A DNA stretch of 64,000 bases from Hoplostethus atlanticus (GCA_034670405.1 JAXDDX010000172.1:62001-126000); one strand, 5' to 3'. Shown: positions 20,820 to 33,850, counted from the stretch's first letter. Numbers and translations are program-made. Notes: generated from the sequence alone by a model not told the origin.

Positions 20820-21970
20820 ATGCAAAGGGAAAATAATAGAGAAATAAATAAATACATAAATAAAAGGGAAAATTAAATAGGAAAGTAAATAAATAGATAA
20901 ATTAATACAAAGGTAAATAAATACAGAAGCAAATTAAACCGAAATATCAATTTATATCACATTTTATCAATTAGTTAATGCCTACATTTGTTTTTAATAT
21001 TATTTTTGGTACATTTAATGGCATATTAATGTATTTATAGGTCATTTATTTATTTATTTTTTACCTGTCCAATCACCAGCCACCACCTGAAACTCAACAT
21101 ACGGAGAAACATAGAACAGCACCGCCCTCAGGCAGGGAGGGAAAACAGCACAACAGATCACACAATCACACTCAACTATACATACATATGACTCAGGGTC
21201 ATAACAATAGGTAAAACAGCACAAGAAAAAGAAAAGGAAAATAGCTTTTAAAGAGCTTTTATTTCAAACATGCTCAAACAGATCTGTTTATCTGTGTTAT
21301 TGGAGCTCATATTGTGTGCTACAAACTGTAGCTATACACTATCTTCGTGAATTTAAACAATATAGCATCGTTTTAGGTTTTATAAAAAATAATGAAACGT
21401 CAATGGCTAAATTATAAGAAGTTTGTAAATTAAGTTCGTTGAAAAAAAACAAACACCCTGGAGAAGCATGCCAGAGGCGGTTGGCACGTTGAACCAATAA
21501 GACCCCAGAGAAGTGTCACGTGACATGGAAGAATCAAGCCAGTGTGGTTTTCCATGCATCCAGCACTGGTTGCTGGATGGTTTTATTCAATATGTATTTG
21601 CTTATATAACTTGCCTTTTTACATTTTATTGTATTCATGTAAATCTTAGAGTAAAATTCATATCGAACATTTACATACAATAGATTTTTTAAATAAATAT
21701 GTGACAAGAAAATAGTTAATAGTTAGTAGTGGGTTAACCAGTGGGTTAATAGTAGCAGTATTATCAGAAGTAGTAGTGGGAGAAGTAGTAATAGCAGAAG
21801 CAGTAGAAGCAGAAGTAGTAGCAGAAGCAATAAAAGCAGAAGTAATAGCAGCAGTAGAAATAGTAGTAGCAGCAGTAGAAGTAATAGTGGCAGCAGTAGA
21901 AGCAGAAGTAGTAAAAGCAGAATAGCAGCAGTAGAAGTAGTAGTAGCAGAAAATAGAAAAAGCAGAAGTA
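20820..21970. repeat. AT-rich spacer with (AAATA)-like runs and AGC/AGT-rich repeat
   Basis: Positions 20830-20960 consist of AAATAAATA-like degenerate runs. Nothing is recognised between 20960 and 21720. From 21720 to 21970 there is an imperfect trinucleotide tract of AGT and AGC units (AGTAGCAGAAGCAG...). On the - strand it reads as a long poly-Leu frame, an artefact of the repeat. Confidence 0.7.
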
Positions 21971-21974
21971 ATAG

Positions 21975-22650
21975 TGTCACGGGTGTGGAGTGTGACTTTA
22001 AATAAAACAAATAAGGATTTTCTACTGGGGAGTTGTGCTGACCCAAAACGGCATGCAGACAGAGTTCAAGGTTAAAACAAAATACTTTATTACAATCCGG
22101 CTAAAACATTCCTGCTTTAGTTGCAACCCGCGAGTGGCGTCTCCCACTGGCAAAAATGCAGAGGGTAAAAACACGTCAACAGACTTCTCTGTCCCAACCT
22201 CCTACTGCATCTAGTTTGTGTGGTAAAAAGTAGAATAGTCCAGCTATAATAACTACCAAGGAACGAGCCAAAATAATATACTAAATATTCACTGCAAACC
22301 AAAACAAACCAAATAAGCATGCAAACAACCAAGGTATCAAACCAAAAAGCAGAAAGAAAGAAATAACAAACATAAAGGGAGGGCTCTTCCCTGTTCAGTC
22401 TATAGCTCCTATCCTCTGATGCCTTTGAGGGTGGACCTGTGCCGTGTCCTTGCGTTCCACAATATACAGGCAAAGTAAAAGAGCGAGACTTAAATGAAGG
22501 AGGGGTGAAGCGCACATTCACCCCTCCGAGTTCCCACGAACCCACCGTTCCCATGAATGATGTGTTAGTCCCAGGTCTTTCTCGGGGTTGTAGGTTGTGT
22601 GGTTGTATAGAGGTTTTCTATGGTCTTCTATTTTCTAGATATGCTGCAGG
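21975..22650 (-). mobile_element. Possible solo LTR or other retroelement end
   Basis: The block opens TGTCACGGGTGTGG, as do the LTRs of the BEL element at 50407 (TGTCACGGCATCC). On the - strand it holds an AATAAAGTATTTTG polyadenylation-like signal near 22085. No coding frame and no clear duplication flank it. The right end is undefined and may abut LINE copy 2 at 22679. Confidence 0.3.
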
Positions 22651-22678
22651 TGATTATTGAAGGTTCCAATGTACTTAC

Positions 22679-24966
22679 AAATCAGAGGCTGAGCTACAGG
22701 ACGCTCTGCGTGACGTCGACTGGGACATGTTCCAATCCAGTTCCAGGGACGTCAGCGAGTTTACGGAAGTAGTAACGAGCTTCATAGCAATGCTAGTGGA
22801 CACCATCGTCCCTACGGTGAAAGTTAGGTCCTTTCCTAACCAAAAACCGTGGGTTGATAAATCCATCCGCGACGCTTTGAACGCCCGCACTGCTGCCTAT
22901 AACTCCGGTCTTGTATCCGGCAACATGGACGAGCACAAGGCAGCGTCCTATGGACTGAGAAGGGCGGTGAAGGAGGCCAAGAGGAGGTATAGGGACAGAG
23001 TGGAGTCGTAGATGGAGCAGCGCGACACCAGACGCCTATGGCAGGGGCTACGGACTATAACGGACTACCAGGGCAGACCCCCCGCAATTGTGAGTGCCGA
23101 CGCATCCCTAGCGGAGGACCTGAATTCATTCTATGCACGGTTTGAGGCTAGCAACAACAGCGCTAGCTCGTCGGCTAACAACATCACCGTTAGCGCAACC
23201 GGAGTGAGTTCTACCGCTGGGGATGAACACACACTCTCTGTGACCGAGCACAGTGTGAGGAGGGCTCTGACGAGGGTGAACACCAGGAAAGCTGCTGGTC
23301 CAGATGGCATATCTGGACGAGTACTGAAGACCTGTGCTAATCAGCTAGCTCCAGTGTTCACCACTATATTCAACATCTCCCTGGCTGAGTCTGTGGTCCC
23401 CGCCTGCTTCAAGAGATCCACTATTGTCCCTTTGCCCAAGAATGCTTCTCCAGCATGCTTGAATGACTACCGACCGGTGGCCCTCACCTCGGTGGTCATG
23501 AAATGCTTCGAGAGGCTGATTAAGGACTACATCTGCGCCTTCCTCCCTTGCTCCATGGACCCGCTGCAGTTTGCTTATCGTCCCAACAGATCCACGGATG
23601 ATGCTGTCTCCCAGGTACTGCACACCACACTCTCTCATCTGGACAGCCGGAAGGGGGGCTATGTGAGACTGCTGTTCATTGACTATAGTTCAGCTTTCAA
23701 TACCATAGTCCCCACCAGACTGGCTGGCAAGTTGATTGAGCTGGGACTGAACACCCCCCTGTGTGCCTGGATCCTGGACTTCCTGACCGCCAGGCCCCAG
23801 GTGGTCAGGGTGGGTAGACACACCTCCAACCCCCTCACCCTGAACACAGGATCCCCCCAGGGTTGCGTCCTCAGCCCCCTACTGTACTCCCTGTACACAC
23901 ATGACTGTGTGGCCAGGTTCAGCTCCAACACCATCATTAAGTTTGCGGATGACACAGTGGTGGTGGGCCTGATCTCCAACAACGACGAGAAGGCCTACCT
24001 GGAGGAAGTTGCTGATCTGTCACTCTGGTGCCAGGACAACAGCCTCCTCCTGAATGTCACCAAAACTAAGGAGCTGATTGTGGACTTTAGGAGGTCACAA
24101 CAACAGAGGACGTACTCACCACTGGGGATTAATGGGAATACTGTGGAGAGGGTGAGCAGGTATAAATACCTGGGAGTCAACATCACCGAAGATCTGACAT
24201 GGTCCACACACACTGACACTCTGGTGAGAAAGGCGAGGCAGCGCCTTTACCACCTCAGGCAGCTGAGGAAATTCAAAGTCTCCCGGAGGATCCTTCAGTC
24301 CTTCTACTCTGGAGCTGTGGAGAGTATCCTGACAGGAAGCATCACTGCCTGGTTTGGCAGCAGCTCCGCTCAGGACAGGAAGGCTCTGCAGAGAGTAGTG
24401 CGTTCGGCCGAGCGCACTATTGGAATTACACTCCCCACCCTGCAGGACTTGTACACCAGGAGGTGCAGAACCAGAGCCTGCAGGATCATGAAGGATCCTC
24501 ACCACCCCAACAACGGACTGTTTCAGCTGCTGCGGTCAGGCAAGCGCCTCCGTAGTCACGCTGCAAAAACAGAGAGACTGAGACGGAGTTTCTTTCCTCA
24601 GGCCATCAGGACTGTGAACTCCGACCTCACCAGGGCCCCCACCAAGACACACACACTGCCCCTCTTATGCACACGCACACACACACACTTAGGTAAAGAC
24701 TACACATAATTTATAATTGATATTACACATACAATTTTCCCTTTTTTTACTATATTTTTTTATAAAGTGCTCTTATTGTAAATATTGTGTTGTTTTTTTA
24801 TATAGAGCTCTTAAAAACTGTGACATTGTAAATATTGTGTTGGTTTATTGTAAATAGTGTGAACCTGTTATTTTGCACATTTCTGCTGAGCATTGCCACT
24901 TTGCATTTCACTACACACCTCGTGTGTGTATGTGACAATTAAAATTCTTGAATCTTGAATCTTGAA
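22679..24966 (+). mobile_element. Jockey/CR1-type LINE, copy 2, 5'-truncated
   Basis: From AATCAGAGGCTGAGCTAC on, the sequence follows copy 1 from 13829 to its 3' end with few differences. It ends in TGTGACAATTAAAATTCTTG and repeats of GAATCTT. The endonuclease is missing because the copy starts inside the linker, as expected of incomplete reverse transcription. The 3' UTR shares TGTAAATATTGTGTTG repeats with copy 1. Confidence 0.85.
22727..24709 (+). pseudogene. LINE copy 2 reverse transcriptase with one amber stop
   Basis: The frame is open from 22727 to 24709 except for a TAG at 23009-23011, where copy 1 has CAG (VES-stop-MEQRDT against LESQMEQRET). RT motifs LFIDYSSAFNTI, GSPQGCVLSPLLYSLYTHD and IKFADDTVVVG are all intact. 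The C-terminus, lost in copy 1, is present here: KTERLRRSFFPQAIRTVN. A single C-to-T change is the only lesion in the remaining RT. Confidence 0.85.
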
Positions 24967-26465
24967 ATATTCATGCCCTCCTCAATGACTTGATGAAATG
25001 AAAGTTTAGGTAAAAAATGTGCACACATTTAATGACAGCTATTTAAAGGCTATGCATCTAATCATGTTTACTTTGTGTTTATGTTTCAAGAGTTCATGTT
25101 GGTACTTGAAAATTGCTCCTTGGAAGACACATCTAGCAGAGAATCATCAAAACCAGCTTGGCCCGAAAATGTCACCCGAAGATATTCTGGAAGATTACCC
25201 TTTCTCATTCACCATGTATGTGGAGAGACTTGATTCCTCTCACTGAGTAAGGAGACTATACCAGACACAACCCATCCTGTATTTCTGTTTGTATTTTTAA
25301 CAAGAGCACTGACCTTAACAAGTGCATTAGTCATTATGATAGTCTTTTAGATTACAGCAGTAAGATCTCTGTGATACAAATTACAATCCATGGGTAGTTT
25401 TGCCAATTTACTCAGTGGGAGGAATGGGCTTGAACTAGTGCACTCAGTCAGGTGTAATTCCGGATGTTGCTATACGCAGCACAGCTAACAGATGAGAATC
25501 ACTGACAGAGGATCTGTATCTTGACATGCGGCATCAACATTTTGCTTATGTGATTGGCTGAAATGGAAAGAGACGTCTGATAGGCTACAGACAAAGCCCT
25601 TTAGAAAAAACGTGTCAGGGAACACTCAAAAATCCACACACAAATGTATAATGAAGTTCACACATGTCTGGCAGTTTGTAAATGCAGATTTGACAGTCTG
25701 TAAATAAATATAACAACATTCAAATATGTTTAGATGAATGTTGCAACTGTTTTTAACTATGTATATTTGTGGATTTTTTTAAAATATAAAAAACGATAAA
25801 TATTTGTGTGAATTGAAAAGTATATTTGTGAACAGAGTCATTATAAATATATAAATGGCAAATACATTTGTGAATCGTATTGTGTTTGTTTGTGAATATT
25901 GAGAGTAATCTGATTCCATTTACTTGTAAGATTTATGAATAAAATGGAGTGATATTTTCTGAGGCCATTGAGGAGAAAGTGTTTTTTTATTACTTTATGA
26001 GCTGTGTTCAGTTTTTTAACAGTATAAATGAGGTGTAGATAATGACCTTAGGTATAGGACCTTTTTTTTCTTTCTTTCTTTTTCATCTTTGTTCAGCAGA
26101 AATTTGCAGTTTACAAGAGGGAAAACAATCCAATAAAATAATTAAGTGAAAAATCTTTTCACTTAATTATTCTTTTGGAAAATAAATTACATGATAAATT
26201 ATATTTAGGTGTTTATATTTTACTTTGACGTTTATTTATTTTATTTTGAGGAAATCATAAAAAGGGTTATTAAACAGCCTATTTATATTACAACCCCATG
26301 GCTTATAGGTTGTTGAAACATCATGTTGGTGTTATGATTCTGGCTTTATAGGCAGTTTAAACATCTTATTAGGTTTTGTGTATTGTTACACTCAGCACTG
26401 ATGTGATGTCTAGAGACACTAGCAATATAAGAGTTTTGACTCAGTGTATGTTAGTATCTCATTCC
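24967..26465. other. Upstream region of the putative kcnj6 exon 1
   Basis: AT-rich DNA. No gene recognised. A 75-codon frame at 25019-25246 shows no known motif. Confidence 0.4.
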
Positions 26466-26468
26466 CAA

Positions 26469-26491
26469 CACGCACGCACGCACGCACGCAC

Positions 26492-26525
<34 letters not shown>
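26469..26525. repeat. (CACG)n/(CA)n microsatellite
   Basis: ACGC units change to a CA run that ends directly before the GC-richer exon-like stretch. Short frames through it are artefacts. Confidence 0.95.
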
Positions 26526-26527
<2 letters not shown>

Positions 26528-26529
26528 CC

Positions 26530-26727
26530 CCTCTCTCCCAGCCGAGGGGTGGAGGCTGACAGCAGATGTATTTTCTGGAGAGACCATGGAGGAAAGGAGG
26601 AATTAGCGACTCTTCTTCAATACGTTTGCACGGAGCGACTCGATCAGAAAATATAACCAGAAACGGAGAGGGATTGCGTGGAAAAACAACTTAAAATGAC
26701 CCGGAGAACGGAAAAATAATCAACAAG
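26530..26727 (+). other. kcnj6: Putative kcnj6 5' UTR exon 1
   Basis: This 200-bp stretch is richer in CpG than its flanks (ACGTTTGCACGGAGCGACTC, AACGGAGAGG, CCCGGAGAACGG). It ends CAACAAG followed by GTATGCAT, a donor-like site. Three small upstream frames are visible: ATG 26566 to TAA 26694 (42 codons), a very short one at 26585, and ATG 26695 (MTRRTEK, stop). Joining it to 43196 gives an mRNA whose main start would be the ATG at 43213. The link to kcnj6 is inference from strand, spacing and composition; no cDNA evidence is available. The transcription start is not defined. Confidence 0.4.
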
Positions 26728-27287
26728 GTATGCATCTTTTCCTCCGCTTTTCTTCACAACGGCATCGGTCGTAGTTGCTTAATTTAATCATATATGTTAT
26801 AAAGACAGCGATGGGGGTGGATGGTTACATAACACTGCACAGCGAGCCATAAACGGATTTAATTATAACGTTAGCCTCAATCAGTATGTGCAAGACAACA
26901 CGATTCCATATTAATTGCACTCTCATTTATTTATTAATAATAGCCGATTGCAGATGTGGCATGTGACAAAGAAAAAAAAATGCCTGCCCTTTGTTAGATG
27001 GTAAACCATTTCGAAGGTTTTGGAAGGAAATGTGATATATATATATCAGCTTGGATCCAACAGGCCTGCCACCAGCAGGGTACCATATGATATAATACAC
27101 GGGGAACGATAAATTGTGGATCGGCATGGGAAGGAACTAAACTAAATTATTACTATTGTTATTATTATTAGGCGCTATTATTTGTATTAACATTATTTAC
27201 CTGGCTAATCTTCATCTCCATGGCGACGGGAAATCTATATCCTGCTGTCGCGTGTGGGCGCGCTCTGCTTCCTGGTTTTTATTAAAA

Positions 27288-27573
27288 TCCACTGGTTTTT
27301 ATTAAAACCAGTGGATCCCAAACAAAAACAGTTTATCTGTAATAACACAAGTTATTTTCTATTGAAACCGGTTAATAGAACCAGTTATCCTCCAAAAAAG
27401 TATAGAACTAAAGCCAGGTATTATTCCAGAAAACCAGTTAATCTCTAATAAAATCAGTCACTCGCCACTAAAACCGTTTATCGTCCAATAAAACCAGTTA
27501 ATTTCCAAAAAACAGTCATTTTCCTATAAAACCACTTATTCTTCAATAAAACCACTTATTTTCCAATAAAACC
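27288..27573. repeat. Degenerate ~20-bp minisatellite with a short palindrome
   Basis: The unit is like AATAAAACCAGTTATTTTCC, repeated about a dozen times with variants such as AATAAAACCACTTATTCTTC and AAAAACAGTCATTTTCC. The left border contains a near-perfect hairpin, CCACTGGTTTTTA with TTAAAACCAGTGG, at 27290-27315. Confidence 0.8.
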
Positions 27574-28029
27574 TATGTCTAAGAATAGCCCTGTTGTATC
27601 TTTTTGTGTCTGAGGCTGCCACTAGTTTAATGTGGAGAAATTGGAATGCTAGGTTTCTTAATTAAAAAGTCATAATCTGTGACATTTTCATATAAATAAA
27701 TGGCTTGCTACTCTCTATGGCTGATTATATGGCAACACAATAGTGATTCAACCTATACTAATTCAGCAATGCTTTTAAAACACCCTTTGTCATGGTTTGT
27801 TGGGGTTAAATAGAAGAAGAACTGGGCAGTCAGCATGAGCAGTGATAGCCACCACAGCTAAACAGACAAAGAAAAGAGCGGCACCTACAGAAACTTCAAC
27901 TTCATCAATGGAACTATACAGAACAGAAAATGACGTCAAAGTACTGGCCACACTGATTGACATGTGATCTCTGGGAAGTGCAGTCCAAAAATACCACAGC
28001 AATGACTGCTTAGCACCAAAGATGGTCCA

Positions 28030-28432
28030 TACATCCATCCATTTTCTATGAGCTTATCCACTTAGGGCAAGCAGAGCAGCCCAGATGTCCTTTTCCCCAG
28101 CAACTTCTTCCAGCTCCTCCTGGGGGATCCTCAAGTGCTCCTAAGACAGCTTGGAGATATAGTCCCTTCACTGTGTCCTTGGCCTACCCTAGGATCTCCT
28201 CCCAGTTGGTCTTGCACAAAACACCTCCAAAGGGAGGCGCCCAGGGGGCATCCTTACCAGGTTCCTCAATTGGCTCCTCTCAATGCAGAGGAGCAGCAGC
28301 TCAACACCGAGATCCTCCTGGATCAAAGAGCTCCTCGCGCTATCGCGAAGAGTGAGGCCACCCACCCTGCGGAGAAACCTCATCTCAGCCATATCCGTGA
28401 TCTCATTATTTCGGTCATTACCCAAAGCTAAC
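28030..28432 (-). mobile_element. Rex3/RTE-type LINE 3' fragment
   Basis: On the + strand it begins CATCCATCCATTTTCTATG, the well-known 3' end of fish Rex3 elements read backward. The - strand frame (28425 to 28189) has LVRMPPGRLPLEVF, the conserved C-terminal motif of Rex3 reverse transcriptase (HLxRMPxxRxPxxVF), then frameshifts. 5' truncated; no RT catalytic motif left. Confidence 0.75.
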
Positions 28433-28499
28433 CCACTCCTTATAGAACTCAGCCAATTCAGTGAATTGAGAGGGCTGTCTCAGCCCACTTCAGGTCCTG

Positions 28500-29462
28500 C
28501 CTGATTTAGGTCAGGACTTGGCAAATCGAAAACAATAAACTTCTTCCTGAGCTATTCTTTGGTAGATTTGCTTGAGTGCTTAGGATCATCGTCTTGTTGA
28601 ACAGCCACTTTTGGCCCAGCTTTAGCTCTCAGACTGATGGCTTAATGTTCTGTACTAGTATTCTCTGGTATCCCTCACAAATTCCTGGCTCCCCTAATGA
28701 TGTCCAGTCGTCCAGGTCCAGAGGAAGAAAACAGCCCCAGACCATCACACTCCCACCATCATGCTTGACTGTAGGGATAAGGTTATTTTGGAGGAGGGCA
28801 CTTTTGGATTCATCTGTCCAAACAACAGACTTCCAGTTGTTCAGGTGGTCTCTCGCAAACTCAAGGCAGGCATCTGTGTTATTTTTAGACCGTAGACAGT
28901 AGAGGCTTCTTCCTGGCTACCTTTGGCTACCATGAATGTCATTTCTATACAGTGTTCTTATGCACAATGACATCAGACGCAGCAATGGAGGCTTGTAGAG
29001 CTCTTTATGTTATGCTTTGGTTGTTTTTTTAATAAGTTTTAATATTTATCTTGTGGCTCTTGGTGATATTTTAGAAGAATATCAATTTCTAGGCAGTTGC
29101 TGCATGGGTAACACCAAAATGAACAGGTTTCTCACCTGTATTTATGGTAGTGCCACGCCAACTCCTCTCCAAAGATCTGACCTTTAACCGGTTAACTTCA
29201 GATGCAATTATTTACCCACCTGATTCTACCTACCTACTTAATATAACTAATACAAGAGGAGGTTCACTTATTTTTTCACCTGCACTAAGTCGCTTTAAAC
29301 TATTTTCATTTTACTACTTGCACAAATTAAGATACATGCAAACATAGATCCTTTATTTCAGTTAAAAAAAGGTTAATTGTGATTAAATACGGATTGCATT
29401 GTAGAAACTCAAAATTTCTGTAATTTCACAAGGGGTTCACAAACCTTCAAGAATGACTGTAG
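28500..29462 (-). mobile_element. Tc1-like transposon, decayed
   Basis: The sequence has the familiar fish Tc1-family blocks on the + strand: AACAGCCCCAGACCATCACA, CACCATCATGCTTGACTGTA, GGATTCATCTGTCCAAAC and TCAAGGCAGGCATCTGTG. These are the complement of a Tc1 transposase gene. The gene is full of stops and gaps. The end near GGGGTTCACAAACCTTCAAG (29432-29451) resembles a Tc1-type terminus. No intact frame. Confidence 0.7.
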
Positions 29463-31510
29463 GTACAATTTTAGCAGTATTGCATAGATAGTAAAACAGT
29501 TTTAATAATATCCTTGACATGTGACTCAAACGAGAGTAGGGTCAAATCAAACGGCAAGATTTTTGATAGCAGGACTTAGGGCAGTGTTCTCAAACAGATG
29601 CCAATTTCTAGCTGGTCCAATAACCAAAATCTCTATTTTTTTCAGCTCTGAGGAGCAAGAAGTTATCGCACATCCATTGTTTGACTTGGTTGGATACGTA
29701 CACCTCCAAGTTAGGAGTTGGGAGGAGTTAATCAGTTAAACAGCGTAGCAATGGAAATTAAATGTAAACAAATGCCAAATTTATGGATGATTTTACCGAG
29801 AGGTAGCATGTAGATAAATAATAGCTAAGCTTTGTGGTACACCGCAAAGTCCACATTACAATGCTCCGGAGTCATATTGTTGTGGAAGACGCAAAGCATT
29901 CTTCCTAGTAGACAGGACCTAAACCATGAAAGCACCAATCCTTGAATACCAATATAGTTTTCAAGATGATCTAAGAGTATATTATGGTTGACTGTATCAA
30001 AAGCTCCAAACAGGTCATATTAGCACTGAGGTTGAGTCAGAATCAATAGCAGGAACGAGATCATTGACCCCTTTTGTCAGTGCGGTTTCTGTAGAATGAA
30101 AAGATCTAAAACTTGATTGAAACGCTTCAAATAAATTTAAATAAATAAATTGTTATTGGACAGGTAATCAGTGAGTTTACTTTTGAGCATTTTGGTAAAA
30201 AAAAAAAGATCAGCCTATAGTTCTGAAGGACTTCTGGATTAAGGTTTGTTTTTTTGAGTAATGGATTGATCACAGCTGTTTTAAAAGCAGAGGGCACAGT
30301 GCCAGTAGAAAGTGACAAATTAATAATGCTTAGCATTGAGGGTCCTAAAATTGGAAAATGTTCTTCTAGGGAATCTAGGGAAACTAATAAACCATGAGGC
30401 TATGCAATCAGTCTGAGGCGCACCAAGTGAGCTTTCCAAGGCAGGGACTTTAAGTATACTGGTCATCTTATCTCTAATAAAATACATTTTATGAGTGAAA
30501 AAAATTACAAAGTTGTTGGCAGAGAATGAAGAGCCATTGGTAGGGGAATGTTTTTGAGTAAGTTTCATTACCAGGTCAAATAGAAACTTTGGGGAAAATG
30601 CAGTTTTGGCTCCCAAGAGTGCATGTTTATAATTCAGTAGGCTGTCATTCCATGCAAGACAGAACATTTCAAGTCTAGTTGAAAGCCATTTACACTCTAA
30701 CCCTTTTTAAGTGCATGTGTGTAAACCACAGTGATGGTTTCTTAAAACTGTTTTCTTGTAATTAATGGTGTAACCAAATGAAGTGTGTAACTGTTGCGTT
30801 GTGTATGACAACAAATCCTCTCTCTCTCCAAGATATTTTAGGCAATAAGACAGATTTATTTTCTGATGGAAACACAAAACATATACAGCTCTGTCATTTT
30901 GCCGATGCCTGTGTTAGCCAGCACACTGTACAAAACACACATGCGCTCATGGTTAGCAAGCCCCTTAACGTGCACATTTAATAATCGTAAAATACATTAA
31001 AAAAAGAATATCCATGAATCATTGTACACACATATAGGCTCGGATATATTCAAACTCAGTATTCTACAGTTATTGTACTGTGATACATACTTTAAATGTA
31101 AGATGCAGTTTTATTTGAATTCTATCCGACTATGAGCAACCTACCGGTATCAGTGCACTCGCCGACTGGGCAGATCTACACCCAATCTCATACTCTTAAT
31201 AGTCAGCCAGGCACACACCACCAGCAGGGGGCATCATAACATAAACTCAACCAGTGCCAAGTGGAATTATACTCAATAATAACTATGTTACATCAAGTAG
31301 TTTGATATTTAGTTCAAAATTATCAATATGAACAGAGAAGGGAGCAAGAATATTAGGCAGTTTTTCAGCAAGTGTAATGATAGTGGTAGTGTTGATACGA
31401 TGGCTGCTTGGATCATTGCGATTACTACGAGGACAGGTCAATTTGACGTGAAATTTAATATAATGGTCAGATAAGTCAAGTACACAATTAGATCTGATAT
31501 AGACCTTGTG
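29463..31510 (-). mobile_element. L2-type LINE, decayed copy 2
   Basis: Shares order and motifs with the copy at 9115-11560. The - strand frames contain [35 protein letters not shown] (30336-30127) and FCLAWNDSLLNYKHALLGAK (30667 on). The linker part reappears at 31290-31500 after about 490 bp of unrelated sequence (30780-31280), so something is inserted there. Many indels; no coding capacity. Confidence 0.7.
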
Positions 31511-32277
31511 AAGTCTAGTCTGACATGACCAGGCTTAGTCTAGGCTTTGGAATGACCTGGCTGAGAAGATTAGGCTGGCAAAATCACTTTATATATTCAT
31601 ATTTAAGTCACCTCTTAGGACACAATTTTCCAGACAGGTATTTATATAACAGGTTTCACCTTGTTCGTTGTCATTTAATTCTGTATTTGTTTTATTCTTT
31701 TGTAACCGTGTTTCTAATTCATGTCATCTTATTGGCTTTTATTATTGTTTTATTGTCAGTAAAGCACTGTGAAGTGCCAGACAAATTATTTACTATTACT
31801 ATTTACTGCTATTTAATATTATTACTATTATTTCACACATCAATACTTAATGAAAACTGATAACTATGAGAACTATAAGTTCTCATTGTTATGCATAAAG
31901 CAAGTATAATGTTCCCTTTTGAATGTATGATGAAGCAGACAAATGTTACCCAATGCTGCTACTTCATCTAGTACATTCCTGCTATATTGTAAGCACTTGA
32001 TAGAATGAGCTGTTTGTTGCCATGGAGACCAGTGCAGCTCAAGCTTATAATATTCCCCTGTGAAAGCAAAGCAGAACAGCTTCAACACAGCCATGTGTTC
32101 CAATGGTAAAAATTCTGATCACAAATGGGGACTTGGGCACATTGGAGAAAATCTGCTGAAATCTCCTGGCTCTCCACAACACAGCAGAGAAAATTCATTA
32201 TGTCACATGGAAAAACTCTTCCACCTCAATGGCTACGTTTACAGACACAGAAAATTCTGTTCTTGAACCCCTTACTC

Positions 32278-32376
32278 AAGTCAAACTCAGACTTGCACAG
32301 CATTATGGGTACATTTTGATGTCAACCAAAAAGTCAAACTCAGACTTGCACAGCATTATGGGTACATTTTGATGTC
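32278..32376. repeat. 53-bp tandem duplication
   Basis: AAGTCAAACTCAGACTTGCA with the following GTACATTTTGATGTC occurs at 32278 and again at 32331. The two shared 46-bp parts are identical, so the duplication is recent. Confidence 0.9.
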
Positions 32377-32913
32377 TACAATAAGCATGGTGGGGAGCAA
32401 TAGCTATTACTATTACTGATCATCATTTGTTTCCCCTGTATTAGAAGTAAGCTACTATTGCTCAGTCAAAGAGGCAGGGGGAATATTCTGCTAACTGATT
32501 TATTTATGGTAACAGGGAGACTCAATTCCAGGGTATTAAAGGTTAATGTAAACAGGGGCACATAACTAGTGTTTTCCTCTCATTAATATGTATAATCAAA
32601 TTTGTGTATACTATGATTAGTGATATATCAAATTTGTGTCATTATTATATTATTGTTATACATTGTTTTAAATGAGCAATTTTCACTGGTTGAATGACAC
32701 TTTCCAACATTCCATGACTTTCAGTTCATGTTGCTAAATGTGCACTAGGCATGTGGAGGATGTATAACTATGCTATTGCTCCTGACAAGCCTTATACAGC
32801 TAGACCATTGAATGGAATTTCACTTTAATTACTGGTCTCTAGCAAGCACACTTAGACTGCTTAATATTTAATAAAAAAACAACACTACTCTTAAAGGAGC
32901 TGTGACTCACTGA

Positions 32914-32915
<2 letters not shown>

Positions 32916-32954
<39 letters not shown>
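32916..32954. repeat. (GT)n microsatellite
   Basis: About 19 GT units, followed by a G-rich GGTGG/GGGGGGC region to 33052. Confidence 0.95.
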
Positions 32955-32955
<1 letters not shown>

Positions 32956-33850
32956 ATGCGCAGATAGGTGGGTGAGTGAATGAGTAAGAGGGAGAGGTGG
33001 TAGTGGTGGTAATGGTGGTGGTGGGGAAGGGAGGCAGGGGGGCAGGGGGGCGCAACCACTTTCCTGTGTCCCTGAAATAAGTGGCCTAGCTACATAGAAA
33101 GGTCTAACTATAATGCAACATTAAATGCTTAATTTGTGTCTGCGTTGCTTGGTTGAATAGGTCTCCCATTTCCTCATATGTATTTTTATTGCTCAGAAGT
33201 TTTTGCTGTTTGACTGAATGTCTCCCAATGTCAGCCAGCAATGGGGCTCATAGGAGCACAATAAACGGACATGTCAAAGCTACATACTTCAGGGGTTACT
33301 GGTTAGGTAGTATGGAGTAGGTAGCTCTGCTTTTGATTATCACATCTGTGTGGCTAACTTGTGTTTCTCTCTCTCTCTGTCGATCTCCTGGAAATCAGTG
33401 TAACAAGTTCATTAAGGATACCGACCAGCTGCCTCAACTGCCTAGCTTTTCTCTGGAAATAAATTGGTGCCAGCAGAGATTGTATTTGAATTGCTAAATT
33501 TGATTTTGTCATGCTTATATTGAAAAACATAGATTTGTTGAATAAATTAACAATTTGAAATTCATTACGATGGCTTGAACTTGAATGTGATAATTATTTA
33601 ATTTAACTTTTAGCTAGAATTTCGGTTCGGTTTTCCCAATTCAAATTCAGTTTCCTGAGACACATCTGGGGACAGGGGACTTCACCTCCTGCCAAGGCTG
33701 TCAACAGTGGGCTGACACTTTTCACTTCGCCGACCACAAGCCATGTGGCACTGTGGCTTGTTCATCTCCTCAGCCAAGGCTTAAGTCTTACTCTGTGTGA
33801 AAGTGGGGAGAGTTGTAAAAAGATGCAAATTGTGACCTAGCTACAAGTAC

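Noticed and set aside
21723..22046. 107-codon - strand frame rich in Leu, like a signal or membrane protein
   Set aside because: It is the translation of an imperfect AGC/AGT tract and has no other support.
26376..26656. Two + strand frames of 70-76 codons with Thr-His repeats
   Set aside because: They read through the CA microsatellite and the putative 5' UTR.
27288..27573. CRISPR-like array of short repeats
   Set aside because: The sequence is eukaryotic, units are degenerate and contiguous without spacers.
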